Made by a program: the position numbers and the translations under genes. This document shows, in pieces, positions 45,606-56,559 of a stretch of DNA of 64,000 bases. The first letter of the stretch is position 1; every line of letters starts with the position of its first letter. The notes under the pieces were generated by a model. That model was not told the origin of the DNA and ran no database searches. It was given only the letters and a program-made list of their open reading frames with translations. The DNA comes from Mikania micrantha (taxonomy: Eukaryota > Streptophyta > Magnoliopsida > Asterales > Asteraceae). The stretch lies in contig CM018688.1 in NCBI GenBank assembly GCA_009363875.1, forward strand, positions 55,343,001-55,407,000, in the 5' to 3' direction.

Positions 45606-48145
45606 GCTACCTTTGAAAAATCTTGGATAAAACGACGATAGTACCCTGCTAGTCCTAAGAACTGTCGTACCTCAGTTGGCGTCTTAGGTGCCTCCCAATT
45701 CTTAATCGCCTCTATTTTTGTAGGATCTACCTGGATTCCCTTTTCACTAACAATATGCCCCAAAAATGGTACTTCACGCATCCAGAACTCACACTTCGAA
45801 AATTTTGCATAGAGTTGTTCTTTCCTAAGGAGTTCTAATATGAGTTTCAGATGTTTTTCATGTTCCTCCTTTGTCTTAGAATAGATCAATATATCGTCTA
45901 TGAAGACTATGACGAACTTATCTAAGTATGGCTTGCATACACGATTCATCAAGTCCATGAAAATAGCAGGGGCGTTAGTTAAACCAAATGGCATCACTAA
46001 GAATTCATAATGACCATACCTGGTTCGGAACGCGGTTTTCGGCACGTCATCTTCTTTAATCCTCAGCTGATGGTATCCAGATCTCAAATCAATTTTTGAG
46101 AAGTAACTTGACCCTTGCAATTGGTCAAAAAGGTCATCAATCCTAGGTAGAGGATACCTATTTTTGATTGTTACTTTATTGAGATCACGATAGTCTATGC
46201 ACATCCTTAGTGTTCCATCTTTCTTCTTTACAAATAGCACCGGGGCTCCCCAGGGTGAGAAGCTCGGGCGTATGAATCCTTTATCCAAAAGTTCTTGCAA
46301 TTGTTTCATTAGCTCTTGCATTTCAGATGGTGCTAGTCGATAGGGCGACTTAGCAACAGGTGCTGCTCCTGGTATCAAGTCGATTCTGAATTCTACTTCT
46401 CTTGGTGGAGGTATTCCTGGTAATTCATCTGGGAATACATCTTGATATCGAGAAACAACTGGAATGTCTTCAATCATCTTTTCAATGTTTGCTTCTAACA
46501 CGTAAGCTAAGAATGCTTGACATCCTTTCCTCATACATTTGTTGGCCTTCAGACATGAGATAATGTCTAATGCAGTTTTTGGTTTCTCTCCATGTATCAC
46601 CAAAATTTTTCCTTCTTGAAGTGGTATCCTTACCATCTTCTGCGCACATATAATTTCTGGTTGGTTTTTGGTCAACCAATCCATTCCAACGACTACGTCA
46701 AAAGAACCAAGTTCTATTGGCAACAAATCAATGGTAAACTTATGATCATCTAGTTCTAAGGCACAATTTCTAATTATCTCACCTGATCTTAAAATCTCTC
46801 CATTTGCTAATTCTACAGTGTAAGCATTTGGCAAGTCAGATGTTTTTCGTTCAATCTTATGTCTAAAAGCAATTGATACAAAACTACGTGTAGCCCCAGT
46901 ATCAAATAAAACTCTTGCATAAATATTGTCAAGTAAGAACATACCGGTCATGACTTCAGGTTCACCGCGAGCATTACCCACATCCATGACAAATGCCCTT
47001 GCTTTAGCTCCACTTTTACTTGGGTTGTCCTTGTTCTTTTCTCCAACTATTTTTGGACATTCAGGCCTTATGTGTCCCTCTTCTCCACAACCATAGCACT
47101 TAACAATTCTTTTGGTTCGACAGTTTTCAGCTAAGTGGCCGAGCTTATGGCATTTGAGACATTTGGGTGTCCGACACTGACCAAAGTGTTGCTTCTTGCA
47201 TCTCTTACAGGTGGGTTTACTTGTATAGTCCTTCCTTTTATCATCATTAGGCTTTCCCTTCTTAGTGAATGGTGCTTCAAACCTTCTTTCTCCTGATTTT
47301 CCTTCTGATTGACCACCATCAAATTTCCTTTTGCTGCCAGCACGCTCCTTTTGTTGCTCAGCTCTGAGAATGTCATCATTCACAGTACTAGCAAGATCCA
47401 CAGCTGACTGCATGGTGACTGGCTTGTTGGCTTTGACATGCGTACGAATTTGAGGTGGCAATCCCCAAATAAACCTTTGGATCCTTTTGCTTTCAGGAGT
47501 AACTAGGTGTGGTACCAAGCGTGATAACTGCTCAAATTTTGAAACATATGTTATCATATCAGGGGAAATCATTTCAAGGTTTAAGAATTCTTCTTCTATT
47601 CGCTCAATTTCATTGATTGGACAATATTTCTCCTTGACTATTTCTTTGAATTCCTCCCAATTCATGTGGTTAACTACATCTCTTCCTCGGACCTGTAGGA
47701 CTGTTTTCCACCAAAACAACGCCTCTCCTTTGAATTGTTGGGCAGCAAATTTAACTTTATCTTCATCCTTGCAGCTACTTATCTCGAGGACTGACTCGGT
47801 TTCTTCTAACCATTGAATTACTCCAGTAGCTCCTTCCTTTCCATCAAATGTGGTAGGATCACATGACTTAAACATCTTGTAAGTGCATTCCCTCTGCTTG
47901 GTAGTTTCCTCTTCATTTGGTGTTTTCTTTTTATTTGATGGGCCGACATTCAATCGCTCCAATGCAGCAGTAACTCTTGCTTCTACTAGTCGCTCAATCC
48001 TTGCCTCCTCAGTTTCTTGATTATGACCATGAGTTCCGGAGGTCTCGTCACGAACAGTGTGAACTGATCCTTCTTTCCTTAGATCAACGGGTGCCTTGTT
48101 CTTGTTGTTGATTCCACCAGTGGTCCTTGCTTTCTTTGGTGCCAT
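45606..48145 (-). CDS. chromovirus Gag-Pol polyprotein, truncated after RT (about 846 aa of element sequence)
   Basis: One uninterrupted frame from ATG 48145. Residues 95-235 are the retrotransposon Gag core (DGKEGATGVIQWLEETESV, ALFWWKTVL, WEEFKEIVKEKY). Residues 313-324 hold a Cys/His variant; 329-342 CLKCHKLGHLAENC and 350-363 CYGCGEEGHIRPEC are CCHC knuckles. Protease is around 405-495 with FDTGATR (DTG 415-417) and VVGMDWL. RT spans about 595-760 with FVKKKDGTLRMCIDYRDLN, MPFGLTNAPAIF and the catalytic VFIDDIL (748-751), followed by the connection GLAGYYRRFI. At 45605 the frame runs into the inverted LTR for 36 unrelated residues. RNase H and integrase are absent. The open frame indicates a recent insertion. 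Confidence 0.93.
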
Positions 48146-48352
48146 ATTGTTCTATAAATATAACATAATGAATTTACTAATATATTAAATTCTTATGAAC
48201 TAAAACTATAACTAAAGATTAGTTAATGATCTGTCTTCTAACAGTGTCTAAAGTGTTATAAAGTTTGGTTATCAATAATCTAGATGTGTCTAAGTCATAT
48301 CCCTTTGAACCTTTGGTTAGAGCCTAGGCGAACCTAATTCGCTAAAACCGTT
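48146..48352 (-). other. 5' untranslated leader of the young chromovirus
   Basis: About 200 bp between primer site and Gag ATG, AT-rich, no ORF. Expected to hold the packaging signal; none can be recognised from sequence. Confidence 0.6.
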
Positions 48353-48366
48353 GGGCTCTGATACCA
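48353..48366 (-). other. primer binding site of the young chromovirus
   Basis: Minus strand TGGTATCAGAGCCC three bases inside the 5' LTR end (48370). Initiator Met-tRNA type, as in the Tekay element at 13434. Confidence 0.92.
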
Positions 48367-48369
48367 ATC

Positions 48370-51096
48370 TGTCACACCCCAACACGGGGGCGCGAGGATA
48401 AACAGATTGCATACCAAACTTAAACTTAAATACGCATATCATTACTTAAATGACAAGGCCCAACACCTTGCATCAATAAAATTAAGTTGTCTTGGCATAC
48501 AACCATAATAGGTCACAGTGTCTATATTGTCTACACTGTGCCATTACATTACATTACACAGTCTTTAAGATAACATAAAATTCAAATAACATGCGGAAGC
48601 TAATAATGTGACCCCTCGGCTATGCTCCATTCTTAAGTGCTTTCTTCCATTCATTACTTTCCTGAAATACATGCTTAAAAATATTTTATCAGCAAAAGCT
48701 GGTGAGAACTCGCGAGTTTTTAAGACATTAAACAATGATTTATAAACATTTTGAATAATCAGTGTAATATAATACAAGTCGCACATCCAATCCTTGATCT
48801 AGTCACATTGCCATAACACGTACAATGTTCTAGTCATTTACCTAAGCATCCCAATGTCCATATCCCCATGGTTGGACATATAGTAATTAGTGAACATGCG
48901 TGGTGGTGTTTCCACTACACGAGGGGGCTTCCCAAAATAGTACTATCCACGTTACTAATGGCTCTACGCAGGAGAGTTAATGGTGTGCTATACAGGGATA
49001 ACTTAGAATGGGGAAATCTTGATTATTCATACACTGTTTTTATATAATAGCATGCATTCACCCCAAGATAGTAAAACAAAAAGGGGAAGTTAAAAGCACG
49101 AGAACTCACCGAGTATAAGATCCTTGGTCACTTGAAATTATGTCACAATTAGGTTGAGGCTTCTACACGCCTACCTATTATTATTATTCTCTAACATTAG
49201 TATATTGACTTATGCTCTATAGCCCAATTCTTATATTTGTGAAAATGTTATTTATTTAGATGGTGTTGTTGTTTTTATAAAGTTACTATATTTAATAAGT
49301 TTTCATTGTAGAGACTTTATTTGGTGAATTTATTTACAACGTCTTTTAAATAAAAGTTTTAAAGAAATGATAAAATAAATATTTTAAAAGTATTTTATCA
49401 TACTATTATGTTATAATAACACTTATATAATCTTTGATAATATATTGACATAAAAATGATTAAATATCAACTTTTATATAATGTAACGGTTTCAATCGGT
49501 CGGGTTTTTGTATACGAAATCTACCAAGCTCATTAACAAGTTTAATGCTTTTATAATATTATGATATGTTCATAAAATCATTATAATTTATAGAATCTAA
49601 AGTTTAACTTGTTTTGGTGTTTTAAACGATTTTTACGTCGGTTAATGACTTTAATTCATATTTTTCTATAAAATACTAAATAAATCTATAAAATATTATT
49701 TTAGTTATTTTTCATAACTTAATCATATAAATAAATATTCTGGAGCATTTTATAAATTTTTGATAATAAAACTATTTAGTTTTATTTTATAGAAATTAGT
49801 GACGGTTATATCCGTCCGGGTCTTTGGATACTTGCATATATAATGCATCCAACATTTTTGCTACTTGCTTTATGTTATTATATAATCATATAATATTTCA
49901 AAAGCTCATAACTAGTTATATTATTTTATTTGGTTGTGATTCGATTTTTAATAAACAATTGCTTTACAAAACAATTTTATCGGTTTTAACGTTTTCTAAC
50001 GGTTTAATGTTTTCCTAGGTAAATGGTCATCATGAACCAACTTTGTATGTATTATGTTACATATATTTAGTGTTGATAATGTGTTGGACACAATAGATAT
50101 CATATGTATATATAAATGTATAAAAATCATAAAATTAACATTTTTATATGTTTTTTTTTAGCGTTTGCATGCCTTTGGTTGCGTTGATTTTTAATTTTGT
50201 AAGGTACATTCAAATATTATATAGAGATTTGAAAATATATATGTGATGGTGTGTTTTCATTTTAGAAAATACTTTTATATAAATAGAAAACTTTAGATAT
50301 GAGAATGTATAAAAGAAAATATCAACGGTTTAGGCTTACCACGAGTTTGGTGTTCAAGGTATGGATTCAAAGATGAATGAGAGCTGCATGTGATATAAAA
50401 ATGATGAATATGATCTTATGAAGAGTTTAGAAGTGTTATATAAGCATAAAGGCTCTTGGTTTGTCAAAAACAAAAGATGCAAAGTTTACCTATAATGCCT
50501 CTAGAATTTCGTGGTTCTTGTAGGCTGTTTTGAGGTCGTCTTTTGTGATCAAATGCTGCTGGTTTTTAAACCATTATCAAGATTATTGAAGTCCAAGGAA
50601 GTAGGAAAAAGAATCAAGGAATTTGGAGTTCGTTTGATACCTTAACAAGGGTGATAAAGATGAGATGTCACTGCAGGTCGTCTTCACGCGCAGTCTTCGT
50701 TTGAGGGCTGTTTGGAGGTCGAATACTTGGTGGATTGAAGCCAAATCGGTGGGGATCTCCTTGGATGAGATAAAGGTTTGTTTCTGGAGAATATGAGAGG
50801 TTTTGGAGAAGTTTTAGATGTGTTTTCTGCTCATGGAAGAGAAGTGACGAACTTATAGGGGTTTGTGAGATCTTTCAAATCTTTGTGTTGGTTTTGGTGA
50901 GATATGGAAGATATTAAAAGGATTTTATTTGATATGATGCAGAGATTTTAAGTGGTTGGGATGGATTTTATGTAGATTCAAATCTTTATAAAGATTTGAT
51001 TATATTATTTTATATATATATATATATAAGTGTGTGTATATGCATACACTCACATATGCATGTGTATATGAAGATACCCATTCATGTATGCATGTT

Positions 51097-51152
<56 letters not shown>

Positions 51153-51658
51153 CATATATATTTATTTATTTATTTATACATCTATAGTTTTAATTATTAT
51201 ACATATCAAATGTATAATACCCAATAATATTCATTTTGTTGTGTAATATTATCACGCTTGTGATCGCGATAGTATATCTACTAATTTATACACAACTTAT
51301 TATGAAATGATAAATGCATGGATCATATTAATATGTATCCATATTATTTAATAATTTATGAACATCGTATTCTCGAGTTTCTCATGCTAAACATATCGGG
51401 TTAAGTTTATATGCATTCCTTCGCAATACATATTGGTTTTTGAATTAGTTTATGTTTAATTATTGCACTAAATTATTTTTGGGCTTAGAAAAATTATGTG
51501 AGCCTTAAATCTTAATAGTGGTATATATGTATTCCTCCAAGTTCATATTCTATGAGACCACTATACATGTTCACGTTCTATTCACTAAAGCTAGCAAGTA
51601 TAATTTTTAAATAAATAAAAAAAAATTAAAACGGACCTGAATTTTGGTGGTTGTTACA
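48370..51658 (-). mobile_element. 5' LTR (LTR C) of the young chromovirus
   Basis: 3289 bp, near-identical to LTR A. Visible differences include CCCCAACACGG for CCCCGACACGG and different lengths of the (CT)n and (TA)n runs near 51100-51150. Minus-strand GGTGAGTTC is at 49102-49110. Confidence 0.93.
51090..51180. repeat. compound (CT)n(TA)n microsatellite in LTR C
   Basis: (CT) run then (TA) run then TTTATTTA repeats. Equivalent runs in LTR A (41165-41215) and LTR B (42815-42895, as TA/GA) differ in length, the fastest-changing part of these LTRs. Confidence 0.9.
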
Positions 51659-54573
51659 GTATATGTTATTTTGCTTTCAATTTATCATTATCTATTGTTG
51701 TGAAACACTGCATTAACAAATGTTATACTATATTCTAAAACAACTATACAAAACATACTTCATACTTACACAAACTTTCATACATACACATACTTCATAC
51801 TTACACACACTTTAAACATACATACTTCATAACAGACAAGAACTATCTGGGTGGTTATCGGTCATATATTGATCAAGATCATGTGAGAAAGAACTATAAA
51901 GTCCCAACATAGATAGGTAGACCTTATGGGTCGGGCTTTTTAACACCCTGACCAACGGCGGAATCATCGGGATGCCACGAAAATGTGCATATTGTTCATA
52001 AGCTCGTTGGCAACTATATTGTATCATCACATTTAATTTAATCATTCAATTTAATTTCACAAAAATCATGTTCGTCATGAATCATATACAACAAATACAC
52101 AAAATATGTAGCTCAGTTAACTAAATCCTAGTCTTAAGTAGATCTAGTTAATTTAGCTAAGTCCAAGATCCTATGTGACGATATCCAAAATCCTGTAGCG
52201 CTATCCTTCCCTACTTTGCTTTATTTCCTAAAAAATGTATAAAAACAAAAGTCAACTACAAAAGTAGTTGGTGAGCAATCATAGGTTTTTACAAAGCCAA
52301 AAATAGTTATAAGAATGTAAATAATGTACTTGTGAACTTTTAACAGAATAACATTATGTATGAATTCACTAATAAGCACACCGATGTGTTATCAATATTT
52401 TCTGACCGCATTTAGCATTCGTAACAATGCTAAAGTAGCAAACAATCACCGCGAAGAACCGAAGTCAACTCAATCAACGACTGGTCCGCCTGGACCAATA
52501 GCTATCATTGTTTACCATAATATGTTCTGATCAATGCAAGTTTAGCGACAGTCATCGTAATGTTATCAAGTTCATAAGTTTTAAGTAAAATGATAATATC
52601 ATACATGTTTCACCCCGAGTTTAAAACAAAAGGAGTAAAAGGGGCTATGAGAATTCACCTAATTGTGTTATCTTGATTGTATATTATAAGTATGTGAGCT
52701 CGTTGTGTTGCTTTACTGAATGTTCAACACCATGCATTCCATCTGGTTATTGAAATCCATGTTTCATCTTGTTATCTATCTGGAATGTTGTACTTATGTA
52801 ACCCAACCTTTGTGCAAGATTAAAACTTTGATTAGTGTTAGTGTATTAACATGTTTTAGTGTTGGAAATTGGTTTAAGTATCAAAACCCATTTCATTGTG
52901 CCAATCTATACTATAAAGGTGGTAATCTTATTATCATCATGCAAGCATGCATCCATTTGTTTACAGATTGAGGACATTAGCTTTGAAAGATTACAAAGTT
53001 ATCAACTTCAAAAAAAAATTTCAGTATTAATAATTTTGATTAAGGGTCCATCGAAATTAGTAGATCCGATAACACTTAGCCTTTTTAGCCTAGAAGCAAT
53101 CGATACTAGTAGTAATGACGGTTCTTATCGATTTTAGAAAGCTTAGAACTTGTTAGGATCGATAAATACTCGGACATTAATCGTGGGTCTTTGATACCAA
53201 CGATCATATTTGGTGCTCATCGACACTAGGGATATCAAAGGAACTTAGTATCAACCGAAGGTGCTATGTTCGGAGGATCATCCTTCGATATTGTCAATAT
53301 CAAAGTTGTCTTCTTCAATCTCCAGCCATGTTCATTTCAAGATTATTGCACGTCTCTAAATTGTTCATAAATCGTTTGTTTATTACATCAAAAAGTATAT
53401 AAACGAGTTTTAAGGTGGTGAGAAGTGATGATTCTCGTTTGAGCTTAAAACCCGAAGAAGATCATGTAGATCTACCTTGTTCCAGCCGTTCCATGCTCGT
53501 TTTTCTTGTGCTTCCTGCTTCTACATCAGTGGAGAAACGTTTTGACACCAAGATCGCTTGCTTTGGTGTAGAAATGAAGAAGTTTGGTTTTGGGTTTTTA
53601 GAGAGACAAAGTGACGGAAATGGTAGGTTATAAATAGAGTGAGACGACTGCAATTGTGAGGAAGAGAAAAAGGGTTTAAGCCTTATATAGATCGGGTTTA
53701 TCGAGTACGTTCGGTTTCATTCGTTTACGCGATATCGTGTCGATTTTATAAATGTAACTTTAAAACATGAATTGTTTTTGTAAAACATTTTATTTAAATA
53801 TTTTAAGTTGTAGTTCCTAATAAATGTTTTTAATTCCTTGTTATTATTTTAAATTTCGTAAAAATGTTTATTTTTAAAAATCTCGTCAAGACGCCAAACT
53901 CACGTTTATAATCGTACATGTCGTCACCTATACGAATGCAATGCTCAACTTGCATTTCAACTTGATTATGAACTTATGGAATATCATTTTGGAATTTTAA
54001 GCCTAATATATGTATTCATGTGAAACATCACCCATGCTGACATAGTAGTAGTTTAACATTCCCGAAATGATATTAGCGTTTGACTTGGCATTTTTGTCCT
54101 CGCCAACATCTATTGTTTTTGGTTATTGCTTCTTTATGTTTTATCCAATCATCCAATACCATATTCTCCTTACCAAATCATATCATCGACATACGCATGA
54201 TAAACCGGAGAAAGTTTATGTATAGGGCATACGTAGAAGTCGCTCGCAACCTATTCAGCCGCTAGTCCACCACCTCTTCGATAAATCATGACCTATGTCT
54301 TTGCCTATATTTAGGGATAGAATCATAAATTGTTATAAATTTGAAAATGTAATATGTTGTATGTGTTGATTTGCGTAAACCATTGAGGGCATGTCTAGTT
54401 ATATTGCAAACTGCAACTTCCCATTGGTTTATGTGGTTCAAGTATGATTTCTCAATAGTGTAAGTCAAAATTTATCTCGAAATGCGAGGTTATATAACCT
54501 CAATATCACCATATGTTATGTAATATGTACAATCTCTACAATCGATAATCTATACAAAAACATAGTGGTTACA
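51659..54573 (-). mobile_element. diverged chromovirus 3' LTR, minus orientation
   Basis: Right end is TGTAACCACTATG on the minus strand (54573) next to a polypurine tract. Moving left: a TATA box (minus CTATATAAGG, 53681-53690), a leader resembling the Tekay leader (minus strand CTTGGTGTCAAAACG and TTCTACA), a palindrome-rich part (53000-53330), and the conserved box (minus GGTGAATTC, 52651-52659, with CCCCTTTTACTCC and CTCGGGGTGAAACATG). The left boundary is not certain; 51659 to about 51830 may instead be the rest of the plus-strand LTR cut at 38430. Confidence 0.65.
53000..53330. repeat. ATCGATACTAG/GATATTGTCAATATC palindrome cluster
   Basis: Includes ATCGATACTAGTAGT (near 53098), several (A/T)TCGATA and ATCGACACTAGG phrases and GATATTGTCAATATC (near 53288). 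Motif wording resembles the cluster at 37500-37865. Confidence 0.65.
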
Positions 54574-54592
54574 ATCTCCCCTAGTTAAGGGG
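54574..54592 (-). other. polypurine tract of the 51.7-56.4 kb chromovirus
   Basis: Minus strand CCCCTTAACTAGGGGAGAT directly before the LTR start TGTAACCAC. Confidence 0.8.
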
Positions 54593-54609
54593 ATTTCGTC
54601 ATGAAATTC

Positions 54610-55914
54610 AACTAGAAGTGACAGTATTTAATTAGTGTGGATACTTAAGCTTCATATGATCTTCTCCCTCCCAGGTGAACTCTGGACCATGCTTGATTCC
54701 TCATTGTACTTCAACGATTGGAATTCAACTGCGTTTGAGTTTCTTAACGTCATTTCAACCGACTTCTCAACGAAGTGCATAGTATCGTCTATACAAATAT
54801 CATCAAGAGGTACTTGAAGATCCTGATCAGCTAAGCATTTCTTATGATTTGAGACATGGATGGTTGATGAACATTGTTAAGCTCTAGAGGAAGTTCTTGT
54901 TCGTAGGCAACTTTTCCAATCTTTTAAAGGATCTTAAAAGAACCCACATAACGTAGAGTAAGTTTACCTTTCTTCCCGAATCGTACGACTCCTTTCCATG
55001 GTGAAATCTTAAGTAGTGCCATGTCATCAACTCGAAATTCTAAAGGTTTGCGGCGTTTACCCGCATAGCTCTTTTGTCGAATGCAAGCAGCTAACAAGTT
55101 GTCACGGATTTTATGAATCTTTTCAGTCGTTTCCTGAATGATCTCAGGTTTCCTAGTCTGCGATTCACTGACCTCGGTCCAACAGATAAGCGATTGACAT
55201 TTTCTTCCATGTAGAGCTTCAAAAGGTTCCATACATATGCTCGCATGATAACTATTATTATACGAGAATTCGATTAAAATGGCTATCCCACTCGCCGCCA
55301 AAATCGATGACACAAGCTCTTAACATGTCTTCAAGTGTTTAAATCGTTCCCTCCGTCTGTCCATCCATTTAAGGATGATAAGCAGTTCTAAGATTCAATC
55401 GTGTACCAAAAGCTTCATGAAGAGATTCCCAAAATTGTGCCATGAAATGAGCTTCATGATCCGCTATTATACTTAAGGGAATACCGTGTCGACTAAAAAT
55501 CTCATCAACGTAAATACGAGCTAAATTCCGCACGGGGTAAGTTTCGTATATCGGCAAGAAATGTGTTGATTTGGTTAACCAATCGATTATCACCCATATG
55601 TTATCATGACCACTCGTGGTTCGCGGGAGTTTGGTAATAAAATCCATTGAAATATTATCCCACTTCCACATATGGATTTCCGGTTTTACTAACAATCTGG
55701 AAGGTCGTTGATGTTCAGCCTTGACTTTTGCATAGTTAAGGCACTTGGCTACATACTCAGCTATATCCTTCTTCATACCAGGCCACTGGTTCAAGATTCT
55801 CAAATCTTGATACATTTTTTCAGCACCTATATGGATCGAATAACAAGACTTGTGTGCTTCATTAATGATTGTAAGTCCAAGGTCGTCTCGATTTGGTATC
55901 CATAAACGGTTCAA
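54610..55914 (-). pseudogene. chromovirus integrase, broken
   Basis: From the right on the minus strand: zinc-binding part (EAHKSC…H…VAKCLNYAKV, second Cys of the pair now Tyr), catalytic core with WDNISMDFITKLP (Asp) and LSIIADHEAHF (Asp), to TAYHP (55369). After a stop and small gap, DGQTEG…TLEDML holds the Glu. Then EFSYNNSYH…EALHGRKCQSLICWTE and FRVDDMALLKISPWKGVVRF (55313-54924). The tail 54920-54600 (PIVEVQ, GPEFTWEGEDHMKLKYPH) has several stops. All DDE positions are still encoded, but the gene is non-functional. Confidence 0.88.
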
Positions 55915-56372
55915 TTAATAATCAAACCATCTCCTTTGCTTTTGATTTGTAGTTCGGCCCCACAATACATTTCTTCATTTAAACTGCCTTGGTCCATTAT
56001 AGTTTGTTGGGCTACCAGAATAATGTCATTGTGGAGCCCGGTTTGTACTCGAACGCTATGGATCTGAACATGACTCTTACGACTAAGTGCATCTACTACT
56101 ACATTCGCTTTTCGCGGATGATAGCGGATCTCGCTGTGGTAGTCATTGAGTAGTTTAACCCATCTTTGTTGCCTGATGTTTAGTTCTTTTTGGATGAGAA
56201 TGTGTTTCAAACTCTTATGAACGGTAAAGACCACACACTTAGTGCCGTAAAGATAGTGTCTCCATATCTTTAAGGCAAACACGACTGCACCAAGTTCCAA
56301 GTCATGAGTGGTGTAGTTCTTTTCATGGATTTTCAGATGTCTTGACGCGTATGCCAAAGTTCCTTTGTTGCA
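55911..56372 (-). pseudogene. chromovirus RNase H fragment
   Basis: Minus strand GTLAYASRHLKIHEKNYTTHDLELGAVVFALKIWRHYLYG, then the FTVHKSLKHILIQKELN and RQQRWVKLLNDYHSEIRYHPRKANVVVDALSRK motifs, typical of Ty3/gypsy RNase H. Its N-terminus and the whole RT are missing: at about 56372 the sequence changes to unrelated DNA. Frame is open but truncated; a stop separates it from integrase. Confidence 0.88.
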
Positions 56373-56394
56373 TTAGAGTAAGGACATAGTGAAA

Positions 56395-56540
56395 CCCTTA
56401 TTTCCATTAAAGGCAGAGTCATGCCATGTCAAGTGTGTGGTAGGCTGGTGGCTCCACTTGTTGGGACTTATGCCCTATATATAAGCATTACTTGACTTGA
56501 CGGAATGATGTCAGTAGTGAGGTTTTAGGTGGAGACTTTG
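56395..56540 (+). mobile_element. Tekay LTR scrap
   Basis: GGTAGGCTGGTGGCTCCACT, then TATGCCCTATATATAAGCAT and CTTGACTTGACGGAATGA-like sequence match the Tekay LTR around 12855-12990 in the same order. Only ~150 bp survive. Confidence 0.65.
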
Positions 56541-56559
56541 GCAAAAGAATTTGTAGAAT

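Larger units (their letters stand above)
38431..51658 (-). mobile_element. young chromovirus with an inverted sibling 3' end inserted in its pol
   Basis: On the minus strand: 5' LTR (51658-48370), primer site, gag-protease-RT (48145-45606), an inverted foreign 3' LTR (45605-42337) with an inverted integrase tail, then the element's own integrase tail and 3' LTR (41701-38431). The outer LTRs look almost identical to each other (small ORFs at 38626-38847/48565-48786 and 39885-40079/49824-50018 translate identically), while the inverted LTR differs more. Flanks CTATA (38426-38430) and GTATA (51659-51663) are a one-mismatch target duplication. RNase H and the integrase core are deleted, so it is defective. 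Confidence 0.88.

Noticed and set aside
36750..54573. The plus LTR at 36750 and the minus LTR ending at 54573 as a pair from one element
   Set aside because: Their orientations are opposite by TATA box and conserved-box order, so they cannot be the two LTRs of one simple insertion.
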